DNA of 12,735 bases from Desulfovibrionaceae bacterium (GTDB taxonomy: Bacteria > Pseudomonadota > Gammaproteobacteria > Burkholderiales > Burkholderiaceae_C). Below the pieces are notes generated by a model. The model did not search any database and had not been told where the DNA came from. It saw only the letters and a list, made by a program, of their open reading frames with translations. Shown here in pieces: positions 7,183-12,735 of the stretch. The stretch is from assembly GCA_009778355.1 (NCBI GenBank), contig WRJY01000302.1, positions 1 through 12,735 of the forward strand, in the 5' to 3' direction. A program made the position numbers and the translations under genes. Every line of letters starts with the position of its first letter. Within the stretch, counting starts at the first letter, position 1.

Positions 7183-8040
7183 TCAGACACCGGGAGACGG
7201 CCGCGAACCATCCAGGCCGACCGCGCGCAACTGCTGCCGATGCACGGCGCCATCGCCCGATCCGATCGCCACGGACGACCGGTCGGCGCCAGCCTTTCTT
7301 GCGTGGCGCTGGCGCATCCACATGACCAGTCCAGCCACAAGCGCCGCGACGCCAATACCGCCGCCGACCAGAAACAATGCGCCATAGTCCATCCACATCG
7401 CAGTCCATGCCGAACGCGACAGCGCCGGGGGCATCGGCTCGGCGGGAGACATCATGACCGTGACATTGTCGTAGGGCAGTCCTTCCACCGCATTGACCAC
7501 CAACGCCTTGATTTGGCCGACTTGCTGGCTCAGATCGACCTCTGGCCGGTACGTGATGAGTACGGACGCCGTTGCAAGCGCGGGCTTGTCGGCCAGCGGG
7601 TTTTTTTCGGGCACCGACACAAGCACGTTGGCCTGCACGACGCCGTTGATGTTGGACAGCACGTTGGACAGCTCTTCCGAGCGCGCGCACATGAAACGGG
7701 CGCGCTCTTCCAGAGGCGACGATACAAACCCTTCTTTCTTGAACACCGCACACATCGAACCGGCTCGAGGATCACCGCGCGGAAGACCGCGAGCGCTCAG
7801 CACCTCGACTGCACGCGCGAAGTCCGACGCGCTGACACTGACTGCAAACCCTCCTTTGCCGCCGCTGGAAGAAGATTTCTCCGAACCTCTTATGCCCGCG
7901 CCCTGGAGCGCCGCCACCACTTGATTAGCTTGGGTTTCGTCAAGCTGGCCATACAACTCCTGCTGCGAGCAGGCAGCCAACGCCGCAAGCAGCAGGCATG
8001 GCGCAACAACCCGCAGCGAGCGACAGGCAAGGGACTTCAT
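7183..8040 (-). CDS. sctJ: SctJ, T3SS inner-ring lipoprotein (YscJ/EscJ/HrcJ)
   Basis: A 285-residue lipoprotein forming the inner MS-like ring. Residues 1-24 are a lipoprotein signal ending in the lipobox LAAC with lipidated Cys24. The conserved ring domain spans about 28-200 and includes FKKEGFVSSPLEERARF, ELSNVLSNINGVVQANVLV and NAVEGLPYDNVTVMM, all typical of YscJ. A transmembrane helix lies at about 219-242 (ALFLVGGGIGVAALVAGLVM), followed by a basic cytoplasmic tail. The C-terminal membrane helix is common in this family. The start at 8040 gives an ideal signal peptide; an earlier start near 8115 would put 25 extra residues before it. Two cysteines (Cys97 and Cys118) stand at places where family members I can recall carry other residues. 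Confidence 0.96.
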   Translation of the reverse strand: MKSLACRSLRVVAPCLLLAALAACSQQELYGQLDETQANQVVAALQGAGIRGSEKSSSSGGKGGFAVSVSASDFARAVEVLSARGLPRGDPRAGSMCAVFKKEGFVSSPLEERARFMCARSEELSNVLSNINGVVQANVLVSVPEKNPLADKPALATASVLITYRPEVDLSQQVGQIKALVVNAVEGLPYDNVTVMMSPAEPMPPALSRSAWTAMWMDYGALFLVGGGIGVAALVAGLVMWMRQRHARKAGADRSSVAIGSGDGAVHRQQLRAVGLDGSRPSPGV

Positions 8041-8080
8041 CGGCGTCAATCCATGACTGGATCGCAGCGCGCCTCGTGCA

Positions 8081-8485
8081 TCAAGCCTGTTGGCGAAACA
8101 ACTGCTGCAGGCCATCAGAGGTCTGGTTGGCTATGTGGGCAGTCAGTTCGCTGTGGAACAGGAACTCCTGGCACCGCATCGACAGCGTCACCATTTCACT
8201 GGGCGTCAGGTCGGCGCCGGCGGCCTGCGCGGCATCGGCGGCCTTATGCAATGTGGCGGCCTCGTCATTGATGTGCTCCAGCGGTTTGAGTAGCGCCTGC
8301 ATGCTCTCGCTCGGCGCCGCCACGGCCTGCTGCTCAAGCACGCCTGTGCCGCCGGCGCGCGCGCGCGCCAACGCTTGCTCAAAACCCGCCAGATCGGTCA
8401 GCGAAACGCCATAGCCTGCCTGTACACCGCCAGAATGCGAAGCAAGCGCGGCAGCGGTCGTCGCGGAAGGTGTGATCGCAGTCAT
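8081..8485 (-). CDS. sctI: SctI, T3SS inner rod protein (YscI/HrpB-like)
   Basis: A 134-residue small secreted protein expected to form the inner rod joining the needle to the export gate. The C-terminal 45 residues show the family pattern: LTPSEMVTLSMRCQEFLFH, then LTAHIAN, a T-S-x-G-x-Q-x-L-F stretch and a final RQQA end. The N-terminal half is Ala-rich and poorly conserved, as usual. The ATG at 8485 has GGGAG ten bases upstream and lies 16 bases after the sctF stop. Position between sctF and sctJ supports the call. The coding region holds a run of alternating G and C at 8354-8369. Confidence 0.88.
   Translation of the reverse strand: MTAITPSATTAAALASHSGGVQAGYGVSLTDLAGFEQALARARAGGTGVLEQQAVAAPSESMQALLKPLEHINDEAATLHKAADAAQAAGADLTPSEMVTLSMRCQEFLFHSELTAHIANQTSDGLQQLFRQQA
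8354..8369. repeat. Alternating GC tract in sctI
   Basis: GGCGCGCGCGCGCGCC is a 16-base palindrome built of consecutive GC dinucleotides. It encodes the ARARAG part of SctI. A two-base unit can slip and shift the frame, and such tracts can adopt left-handed DNA. Confidence 0.7.
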
Positions 8486-8501
8486 AAGCTGATCGCTCCC
8501 G

Positions 8502-8810
8502 TCATTGCTTGCGCGCAATGGTGTCGAGCGCGGAGCCCACGGCCTCGATCGAAGTATGCGCGCTGTTGGACATGAAGCCCATTTCCTGGGCCAGCGTCGT
8601 CAGTTTCGTGATCTGCGATGGCGTGTTGTCGCCACGATCGCCCATTTCATCGGATGCCGTCTCGATCTCCTGGGCCTTGGCGTCCAGGGTCTTGCCCCAT
8701 GCCTCGGACATGGCGTCGAACCAGCTCGAATGACTGCCCCGGCGGGAAGACGTCGTTTGCGGCACGGACGCGGTTGCTATCATCGACGTGGGGCTGATGG
8801 ATTGACTCAT
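8502..8810 (-). CDS. sctF: Probable T3SS needle or filament subunit (SctF position)
   Basis: A 102-residue protein with no signal peptide or membrane segment. The first 28 residues are Ser/Thr-rich and probably flexible. Two helices follow (about 30-57 and 66-101) separated by the turn GDRGDNTPS, which is the helix-turn-helix hairpin shape of needle subunits. The end, LDTIARKQ, also resembles secreted filament or needle proteins. Location between sctD and sctI matches sctF in related operons. The length exceeds the usual 70-85 residues because of the N-terminal extension. The ATG at 8810 has a strong ribosome site, AAAGGAG six bases upstream; an ATG at 8894 lies upstream without such support. 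Sequence similarity to known SctF is not strong, so a filament or translocator-type protein remains possible. Confidence 0.62.
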   Translation of the reverse strand: MSQSISPTSMIATASVPQTTSSRRGSHSSWFDAMSEAWGKTLDAKAQEIETASDEMGDRGDNTPSQITKLTTLAQEMGFMSNSAHTSIEAVGSALDTIARKQ

Positions 8811-8816
8811 TGCTAT

Positions 8817-8823
8817 CTCCTTT
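8817..8823 (-). promoter_or_regulatory. Strong ribosome binding site of the needle-like gene
   Basis: Minus-strand AAAGGAG is spaced six bases from the ATG at 8810. It is the best Shine-Dalgarno match seen in the array, which fits a subunit needed in many copies. It lies in the 89-base gap after sctD and decides the start. Confidence 0.72.
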
Positions 8824-8899
8824 GGGATGAACTCACGGACCATGAAAAACGGCAGGTTGCGCAGCGTGGGTCCTTGGGCGCGCTGCACCGTCATTTACA

Positions 8900-10030
8900 T
8901 CAAAATTTCAGATTTCTGATCACGCCATCGCGCTCCATCCGGATATGGTCGGGCATGATGGTCACGAGGCGATAGCCGTTGGGCAGCATGGCGCCTTCGA
9001 AATAGAGCGTGCCATCGGCAGTTTTCACATAGGCAGGATCGCCTGGAATGATCGCGGCCAAACGTTTGCCGGGATCATTGATTGCGGTTTCGTCAGGCGG
9101 CACGATCGGTGGCGGATCATTGACCGACACCAACTGCCGCAGGCCCGGCACATCGCGAAGCGCAATGGCTTTCACCTTCTCGAGCGCCGCGGCGTCCCCC
9201 TCGTGCGTATGCACGCGCACCATGCCGGGCCCGGCGCTATGCACTTCCGCCGCAATGCCATTGAGACGGTACACCCCGCCGACATCCGCCGTCACCTGGT
9301 CATCGACCCATACCGCCAAACGCGGCATTTTTCCGTCTTCAAGTTTGGCCAGCAACTGTTCCAGTTTGCTGCGCTGCGCCAAGGTACTCAAGTGACCGGC
9401 AACCACCAGCCCGTTATCGCGGATATCGACGCTCAATTCGCCAAGACCCGCCTGCGCCAGGGCTTGGCGCAGATTGTTGGCGCGCGCAGGCAGCGGCAAG
9501 CTTGTCATGCTCATGGCCCACGCCAGCGTCAGCGCGCCGACCGACGTACCTACCAGCACCGCCCCGCCCAACAAAAGCCGTTTTGCCCAGGGAAGACGCT
9601 TCACAAACAAAATGGCCGTTTGCCAAATTCCGGCAGCTTCCTGGGGTGATGCTTCACCTGAAGTTTCGATATCAGTTGCATCAGAGCCCTCGTCATCGAA
9701 CAATGTTGCCCACTGCGATGCGCCGATCCGGCCAACCGCCATCGTGACGCCGCCAACCGTGAACGAGGTATATGGCGCCAGCGAGGCGCGCTCTCCAGCT
9801 TGCAACTCGGCGCCGCCATCGATCGTGCATTGACCTGCAACCGCGCTCAATGCCAGCTCGCCGTTCTCGTCCATGATCAGCAGCGCCGCGCTGTCGTCTG
9901 CCTGTTGCAGTACGACATCGCTCGACCAATCGCGGCCAATATGCAGGGTATCGCCGGAGCACACCGCCGAGGTGGCGCCGCACTGCTCCCCGCTTAACAC
10001 GCGTAGTTCATAGGCTGGCGCTGGATTCAT
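8900..10030 (-). CDS. sctD: SctD, T3SS outer inner-membrane ring protein (YscD/PrgH-like)
   Basis: A 376-residue single-pass inner-membrane protein forming the ring around SctJ and bridging toward the secretin. A cytoplasmic FHA-like domain is at about 8-102 (IGRDWSSDVVLQ), followed by an acidic linker (110-132), one membrane helix at about 151-172 (RLLLGGAVLVGTSVGALTLA) and a periplasmic part with BON-like ring repeats (about 182-310) and a C-terminal strand-rich segment. Length and order agree with YscD. I prefer the ATG at 10030, since TAGGA, which includes the sctC stop TAG, is nine bases upstream; the ATG at 10039 would touch that site. The gap to sctC is 11 bases. An 89-base gap follows before the next gene. 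Confidence 0.93.
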   Translation of the reverse strand: MNPAPAYELRVLSGEQCGATSAVCSGDTLHIGRDWSSDVVLQQADDSAALLIMDENGELALSAVAGQCTIDGGAELQAGERASLAPYTSFTVGGVTMAVGRIGASQWATLFDDEGSDATDIETSGEASPQEAAGIWQTAILFVKRLPWAKRLLLGGAVLVGTSVGALTLAWAMSMTSLPLPARANNLRQALAQAGLGELSVDIRDNGLVVAGHLSTLAQRSKLEQLLAKLEDGKMPRLAVWVDDQVTADVGGVYRLNGIAAEVHSAGPGMVRVHTHEGDAAALEKVKAIALRDVPGLRQLVSVNDPPPIVPPDETAINDPGKRLAAIIPGDPAYVKTADGTLYFEGAMLPNGYRLVTIMPDHIRMERDGVIRNLKF

Positions 10031-10041
10031 TGCTTGCATTC

Positions 10042-12054
10042 CTACTGGCCTGCCGGCGTTTCCGCCGACGCATCCGCATTGGCAGGCACATCCGCACTGG
10101 CAGGCACATCCGCACTGGCAGGCACATCCGCACTGGCAGGCGCATCCGCACTGGCAGGCGCATCGGACGCCGGCGCGTCAGGCGGCTTGGGCGTCTCGCT
10201 TTCGTTACCATGCAACCATTTCGGGGTCGAAAATTTCGGCATGGGCGGAGGCTCGACAGCGCCACCCGGACGTTGCGGACCTACAGGGGCGGGGGTGGCT
10301 ATCGTGCGCCGCGCCGGAATCAAACGTGGAGAAATGAGAAACAGGCGTTCCACGCGCTCGTGTTCATCCGACCTGTACTTGAACAGGTTGCCCAGCACGG
10401 GAATATCCCCCAGCAGTGGCACCTTGGTTACGTCTTTCGACTCCTTGTCCTGTACCATGCCGCCAATCAGCAGGCTTTCACCGGCCATGAGCAACGCCTG
10501 GGTATTGATCGACGATCTCTCCACTGCGGGAATCGAATCTACTTGAGTGGCGCTGTCAACACTCCCATCTTCGATCTGCACCAACAATTTGATGCGCACG
10601 TCCGAGCCTTCCCGGAACACGTGTGGCGTGATCCGCATCGAGGTGCCTGCAGACACTTTGAACAGGTCCACTTCCTGACGGCCAGCCACGCGGACATAAA
10701 AGCTCTTGTTGCTGTCGAACACCGCCTCGACGTTGGACAGCGTCATGACCTGCGGACTGGTCACGATGCGCGCCACGCCTTCATCTTGCAACGCGTTGAT
10801 GCGGGCGGCAAAATTGTTCTTGCCTCTAAACGCCAAGGATAACCAGCCTCCTTCGCCCGTGGGCGTGATACTGCGTACCGGCAACGTCAGCAGGCTGTCG
10901 CTTCTGGAGCCATTGCCAAACAGGAATGAATAACGGTCGCCTCTCAAGTTCCAGTTGATACCGAGTTGACGTAATTTGGCGGAAGACAGGTCGATGATGG
11001 TGGCCTCGATTTCCAGCGCCTGCGGCTCCACATCGAGGGCTTTGATCAGTTGGTCGTAAAACGGCAAACGCGCCGGCGCATCGCGCACGATCACGGCGTT
11101 CAGGCGTGCATCGGCTTCGACACGCGCGTCGCTGAGCATCGCCGCCGCCATGTTGAGACTGTCGAGTTGCGCATCGACCGAGCTTCCCTGCACCCCGCCC
11201 GGCCTGTTATTCCATGCCTGCTGTACCGTCGCAGCCGAAGGCTGCATCGCATTGGCGCCTTGCGCGCCCAAAGTGGCGTTGTTTCGGGTTTGTCGCGCCA
11301 AGCCCTGGTTGCGCAGGCTTTGCTCGCCCGCTCCCCGGTATTGAACCAGCGCGGGAGTCTGGCTGCTGCGCTGCGAAGTCAGCAACGCGCGCAAGATGGA
11401 TGCCACACCGGGCACCACCGCGGTTCTGTCACCGTATTCGGCAGACACGTCTTGCGCCCACGCGTAATTCAGGTAATACACCTTGAAACCCAGCGGCCCC
11501 GCCACGCCAGGCTGATCCTGCTGACCCGAGGCCAATTCACCCACCATCTCGATGAAGCGTTTGCTGCCGCTGGCAATCAGACCGCCGTTCCGGTTGACAC
11601 GCAGCGTATTGCGCTCATCGACCAACTGCATGTCGCGCGCCGTGGAAATCACGGCAGCGGCGCCGCCAACTGGCGACGGGAATACGCGCGCACTTACGTC
11701 TTTTGGCGTGTATACATAGACAACCGAGCCGTCGTAATAGGTCATCAGGCCAAAGGCTCGCTCGATCTTGCCGAACACCCGGTCGGCCACTCCCTGGAAC
11801 CTGCCGTTGATGGCGCCCTCGACTGAGGAACTGACCGATACAGGAATGTCCATGCCGCCAAAGAAATCCTGCAAAAAGGAAACGATCGGCTGCTCACGCG
11901 CAGTCAAATCCACCTGCCGGTTCGCGAATGGAATCGGCGTTGCCCACACAGCGCCGCCAAAAAGGGCAAAGCCCAGCCATACGCCCACAGTGAAGCGGCG
12001 CAGCGCGTCCATTGCCATGTTGCACACAGTTTTTTCCAGCTTCGGGTTTGTCAT
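10042..12054 (-). CDS. sctC: SctC, T3SS outer-membrane secretin (YscC/HrcC-like)
   Basis: A 670-residue secretin, the outer-membrane ring of the injectisome. A hydrophobic signal segment (about 22-38, ending AVWA) follows a 20-residue front. Periplasmic N0/N1/N3 domains span about 45-345 (for example QPIVSFLQDFFGGMDIPV and VYYLNYAWAQDVSA). The secretin core is about 346-585, with LEIEATIIDLS, VMTLSNVEAVFDSNKSFYV, VSAGTSMRITPHV and the signature VPLLGDIPVLGNLFK. The C-terminus (586-670) is Pro/Ala-rich and ends in a tandem PASAD(A/V) repeat. Core motifs look intact. The ATG at 12054 has only a weak AAAGA ribosome site; ATG at 12018 is an alternative that would shorten the signal front. It is the first unquestioned gene of the array. 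Confidence 0.97.
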   Translation of the reverse strand: MTNPKLEKTVCNMAMDALRRFTVGVWLGFALFGGAVWATPIPFANRQVDLTAREQPIVSFLQDFFGGMDIPVSVSSSVEGAINGRFQGVADRVFGKIERAFGLMTYYDGSVVYVYTPKDVSARVFPSPVGGAAAVISTARDMQLVDERNTLRVNRNGGLIASGSKRFIEMVGELASGQQDQPGVAGPLGFKVYYLNYAWAQDVSAEYGDRTAVVPGVASILRALLTSQRSSQTPALVQYRGAGEQSLRNQGLARQTRNNATLGAQGANAMQPSAATVQQAWNNRPGGVQGSSVDAQLDSLNMAAAMLSDARVEADARLNAVIVRDAPARLPFYDQLIKALDVEPQALEIEATIIDLSSAKLRQLGINWNLRGDRYSFLFGNGSRSDSLLTLPVRSITPTGEGGWLSLAFRGKNNFAARINALQDEGVARIVTSPQVMTLSNVEAVFDSNKSFYVRVAGRQEVDLFKVSAGTSMRITPHVFREGSDVRIKLLVQIEDGSVDSATQVDSIPAVERSSINTQALLMAGESLLIGGMVQDKESKDVTKVPLLGDIPVLGNLFKYRSDEHERVERLFLISPRLIPARRTIATPAPVGPQRPGGAVEPPPMPKFSTPKWLHGNESETPKPPDAPASDAPASADAPASADVPASADVPASADVPANADASAETPAGQ
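10071..10160 (-). repeat. 18-base tandem repeat in the secretin tail, five copies
   Basis: Five units of catccgcactggcaggca with one or two changes each run back to back from 10071 to 10160; a degenerate copy follows. On the minus strand they encode the hexapeptide PASAD(V/A), in frame, near the C-terminus of SctC. Because 18 is divisible by three, gain or loss of units would change tail length without breaking the gene. Confidence 0.9.
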
Positions 12055-12067
12055 GTTTCTTTACTTG

Positions 12068-12376
12068 TTATTTGTTTCTGGTAGTCAATGCCATTTGAAC
12101 CATGTGCCGCCCCTTCCCGCTGGCGTGAGCCGCGGCCAGATGAAGCAAGTCGTGCCGTGAACGCGACTGCTGGTCCTCATTGAACCGCATGCGCCCGTGG
12201 CGAAGAAGCTGGCTGCCTCGCCATGGACACATGACCCTGCAATCCGGTTCATGCGTCAACATCCCGGTTGGCTTTGTGCCAATGCAGCGTTCATCGCCCC
12301 GGCTTGGGTAGAGGCGAGGATAAATTCCACCATCTTTGCGCCTGCGGGGCCCGGACGCCTGAAGACCGTCATGCAT
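12068..12376 (-). CDS. Possible small ORF upstream of sctC, unknown function
   Basis: A 102-codon open frame starts at an ATG (12376) with AGGA five bases upstream and ends 13 bases before the sctC ATG, in the same direction. The product would be basic, rich in Arg, Gly and His, with no signal peptide or membrane segment. Its last 40 residues (from an internal ATG at 12190, MRFNEDQQ onward) look most protein-like, including HDLLHLAAAHASG. Codon bias is weaker than in the neighbouring genes and an overlapping frame is open on the other strand, so it may be untranslated leader. I do not recognise it. A small chaperone or regulator would fit the position but nothing in the sequence proves that. 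Confidence 0.28.
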   Translation of the reverse strand: MHDGLQASGPRRRKDGGIYPRLYPSRGDERCIGTKPTGMLTHEPDCRVMCPWRGSQLLRHGRMRFNEDQQSRSRHDLLHLAAAHASGKGRHMVQMALTTRNK

Positions 12377-12423
12377 GCTGTTCCTGTGGCGAATAGAAAG
12401 TGAAAACAATACCACAATCGCCG

Positions 12424-12437
12424 TGTGAACAGTCACA
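12424..12437. promoter_or_regulatory. Candidate regulator site, TGTGA-N4-TCACA palindrome
   Basis: The sequence TGTGAACAGTCACA is a perfect 5-base inverted repeat around four bases. It sits in the A/T-rich stretch upstream of the operon, about 13-18 bases before the minus-strand TATTGT. The half-sites resemble CRP/FNR-type sites but the spacer is four rather than six. LuxR/FixJ-type regulators also use short palindromes, so the operon's own regulator is one candidate binder. Confidence 0.35.
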
Positions 12438-12547
12438 GTCTACGCGGAACTTTGTCACGAAATTATTCACTTCGAGCCATCACAGGCCGGGGCACGCGGG
12501 CGAATCCGGCACCCGGCGTCGCTGTTCGACACGCTGCAAAACCCTCA

Positions 12548-12735
12548 TCAACCGCCCGCCTTGCCATCCGCCGGGCCGGGCTGGTGACGCCAGTAGCGCC
12601 GTTGCAAATCACGCTCGCAGCGCAGCGCATCGGGCTGGGCGCTGGTCCAGTGCATCGCGCCGCACGAGGGGGAGTCGGCGATGCGGATGCCGCGCTGGGC
12701 GTAGCGGGCCACGACCTGCGGCGCGGGGTGGCCGT
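12548..12735 (-). CDS. comEC: 3' end of ComEC/Rec2-type DNA uptake protein (partial)
   Basis: A minus-strand frame enters from the right edge and stops with TGA at 12550-12548, giving 61 C-terminal residues. It begins GHPAPQVVARYAQRGIRIAD, continues with SCGAMHWTS, and shows CERDLQRRYWRH near the end. This matches the tail after the metallo-beta-lactamase-like domain of betaproteobacterial ComEC, the inner-membrane channel for transforming DNA: GHP-x-x-x-V-x-x-RY, a CGA-x-x-W motif and a CxR...RRYW end. The rest of the gene, including the membrane part, lies outside the window. It reads in the same direction as the T3SS genes with about 490 bases between. It is probably a core gene marking the right border of the secretion locus. 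Confidence 0.75.
   Translation of the reverse strand, partial: GHPAPQVVARYAQRGIRIADSPSCGAMHWTSAQPDALRCERDLQRRYWRHQPGPADGKAGG

Larger units (their letters stand above)
12055..12547. other. 493-base upstream region of the T3SS operon
   Basis: This stretch between the comEC-like stop and sctC holds no certain gene. Its middle (about 12390-12475) is clearly more A/T-rich than the surroundings, as expected of promoter DNA. It contains the TGTGA-N4-TCACA palindrome and possible minus-strand -10-like hexamers (TATTGT at 12411-12406, TATTCG at 12395-12390), neither with a good -35. A 6-base GC stem (GCCGGG at 12486-12491, CCCGGC at 12512-12517) lies after comEC but lacks a U-run. A TTGACT at about 12090 is too close to sctC to be convincing. 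Confidence 0.5.

Noticed and set aside
7240..8271. Plus-strand open frame of 343 codons
   Set aside because: It is antisense to sctJ and sctI, which have clear family motifs; long antisense frames are common in high-GC DNA.
10071..10160. Short regular repeats that could suggest a CRISPR array
   Set aside because: The units are only 18 bases, contiguous without spacers and in frame with sctC, so they are a coding tandem repeat.
10030..10842. Plus-strand open frame of 270 codons beginning with an Arg-rich repeat
   Set aside because: The repeat is the complement of the PASAD repeat of sctC, and the rest is antisense to the secretin core.
12197..12403. Plus-strand 68-codon frame upstream of sctC
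   Set aside because: It starts with GTG, has no ribosome site and overlaps the minus-strand candidate; nothing in its product looks like a known protein.
12486..12517. GC stem after the comEC-like stop as a terminator
   Set aside because: The stem is only six pairs with a 20-base loop and no T-run on either strand.

Overview
The window looks like chromosomal DNA from a high-GC betaproteobacterium, probably Burkholderiales. This rests on three things: the strong G/C bias at third codon positions, a type III secretion (T3SS) gene order I-J-K-L-N-O-P like that known from Bordetella bsc, and a ComEC-like C-terminus at the right edge. The exact genus cannot be read from the sequence.

Layout. The left edge (1-176, + strand) holds the last 57 codons of an unrecognised gene. 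A 268-base convergent gap with two hairpins follows. From about 12054 down to 445, one tightly packed minus-strand array fills the rest. Read in transcription order it is sctC (secretin), sctD (outer inner-membrane ring), a small needle-like gene in the sctF position, sctI (inner rod), sctJ (lipoprotein inner ring), sctK, sctL and sctN (sorting platform and ATPase), sctO (stalk), sctP-like (putative needle-length and substrate-switch protein), an unrecognised 334-residue gene, a soluble PAS-type histidine kinase and a FixJ/LuxR-type response regulator. Upstream of sctC lies a 493-base stretch with a perfect TGTGA-N4-TCACA palindrome and a possible 102-codon small ORF. Past it, the minus-strand 3' end of a comEC-like gene runs out of the window.

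How the genes work together. Most junctions are 4-base stop/start overlaps (sctL-sctN, sctP-orf, orf-kinase, kinase-regulator) or gaps of 7 to 82 bases, so the array is probably one operon. The products build the outer-membrane ring, the inner-membrane rings, the rod and needle, and the cytoplasmic ATPase complex. The export gate and C-ring genes (sctR, S, T, U, V and a recognisable sctQ) are absent. They must lie elsewhere, or the apparatus is incomplete. The two-component pair at the promoter-distal end suggests the operon carries its own regulator.

The most unusual points are the unknown gene in the place where sctQ normally sits, the missing export gate, the sensor/regulator pair co-transcribed with structural genes, a six-residue tandem repeat tail on the secretin, and the candidate regulatory palindrome upstream.
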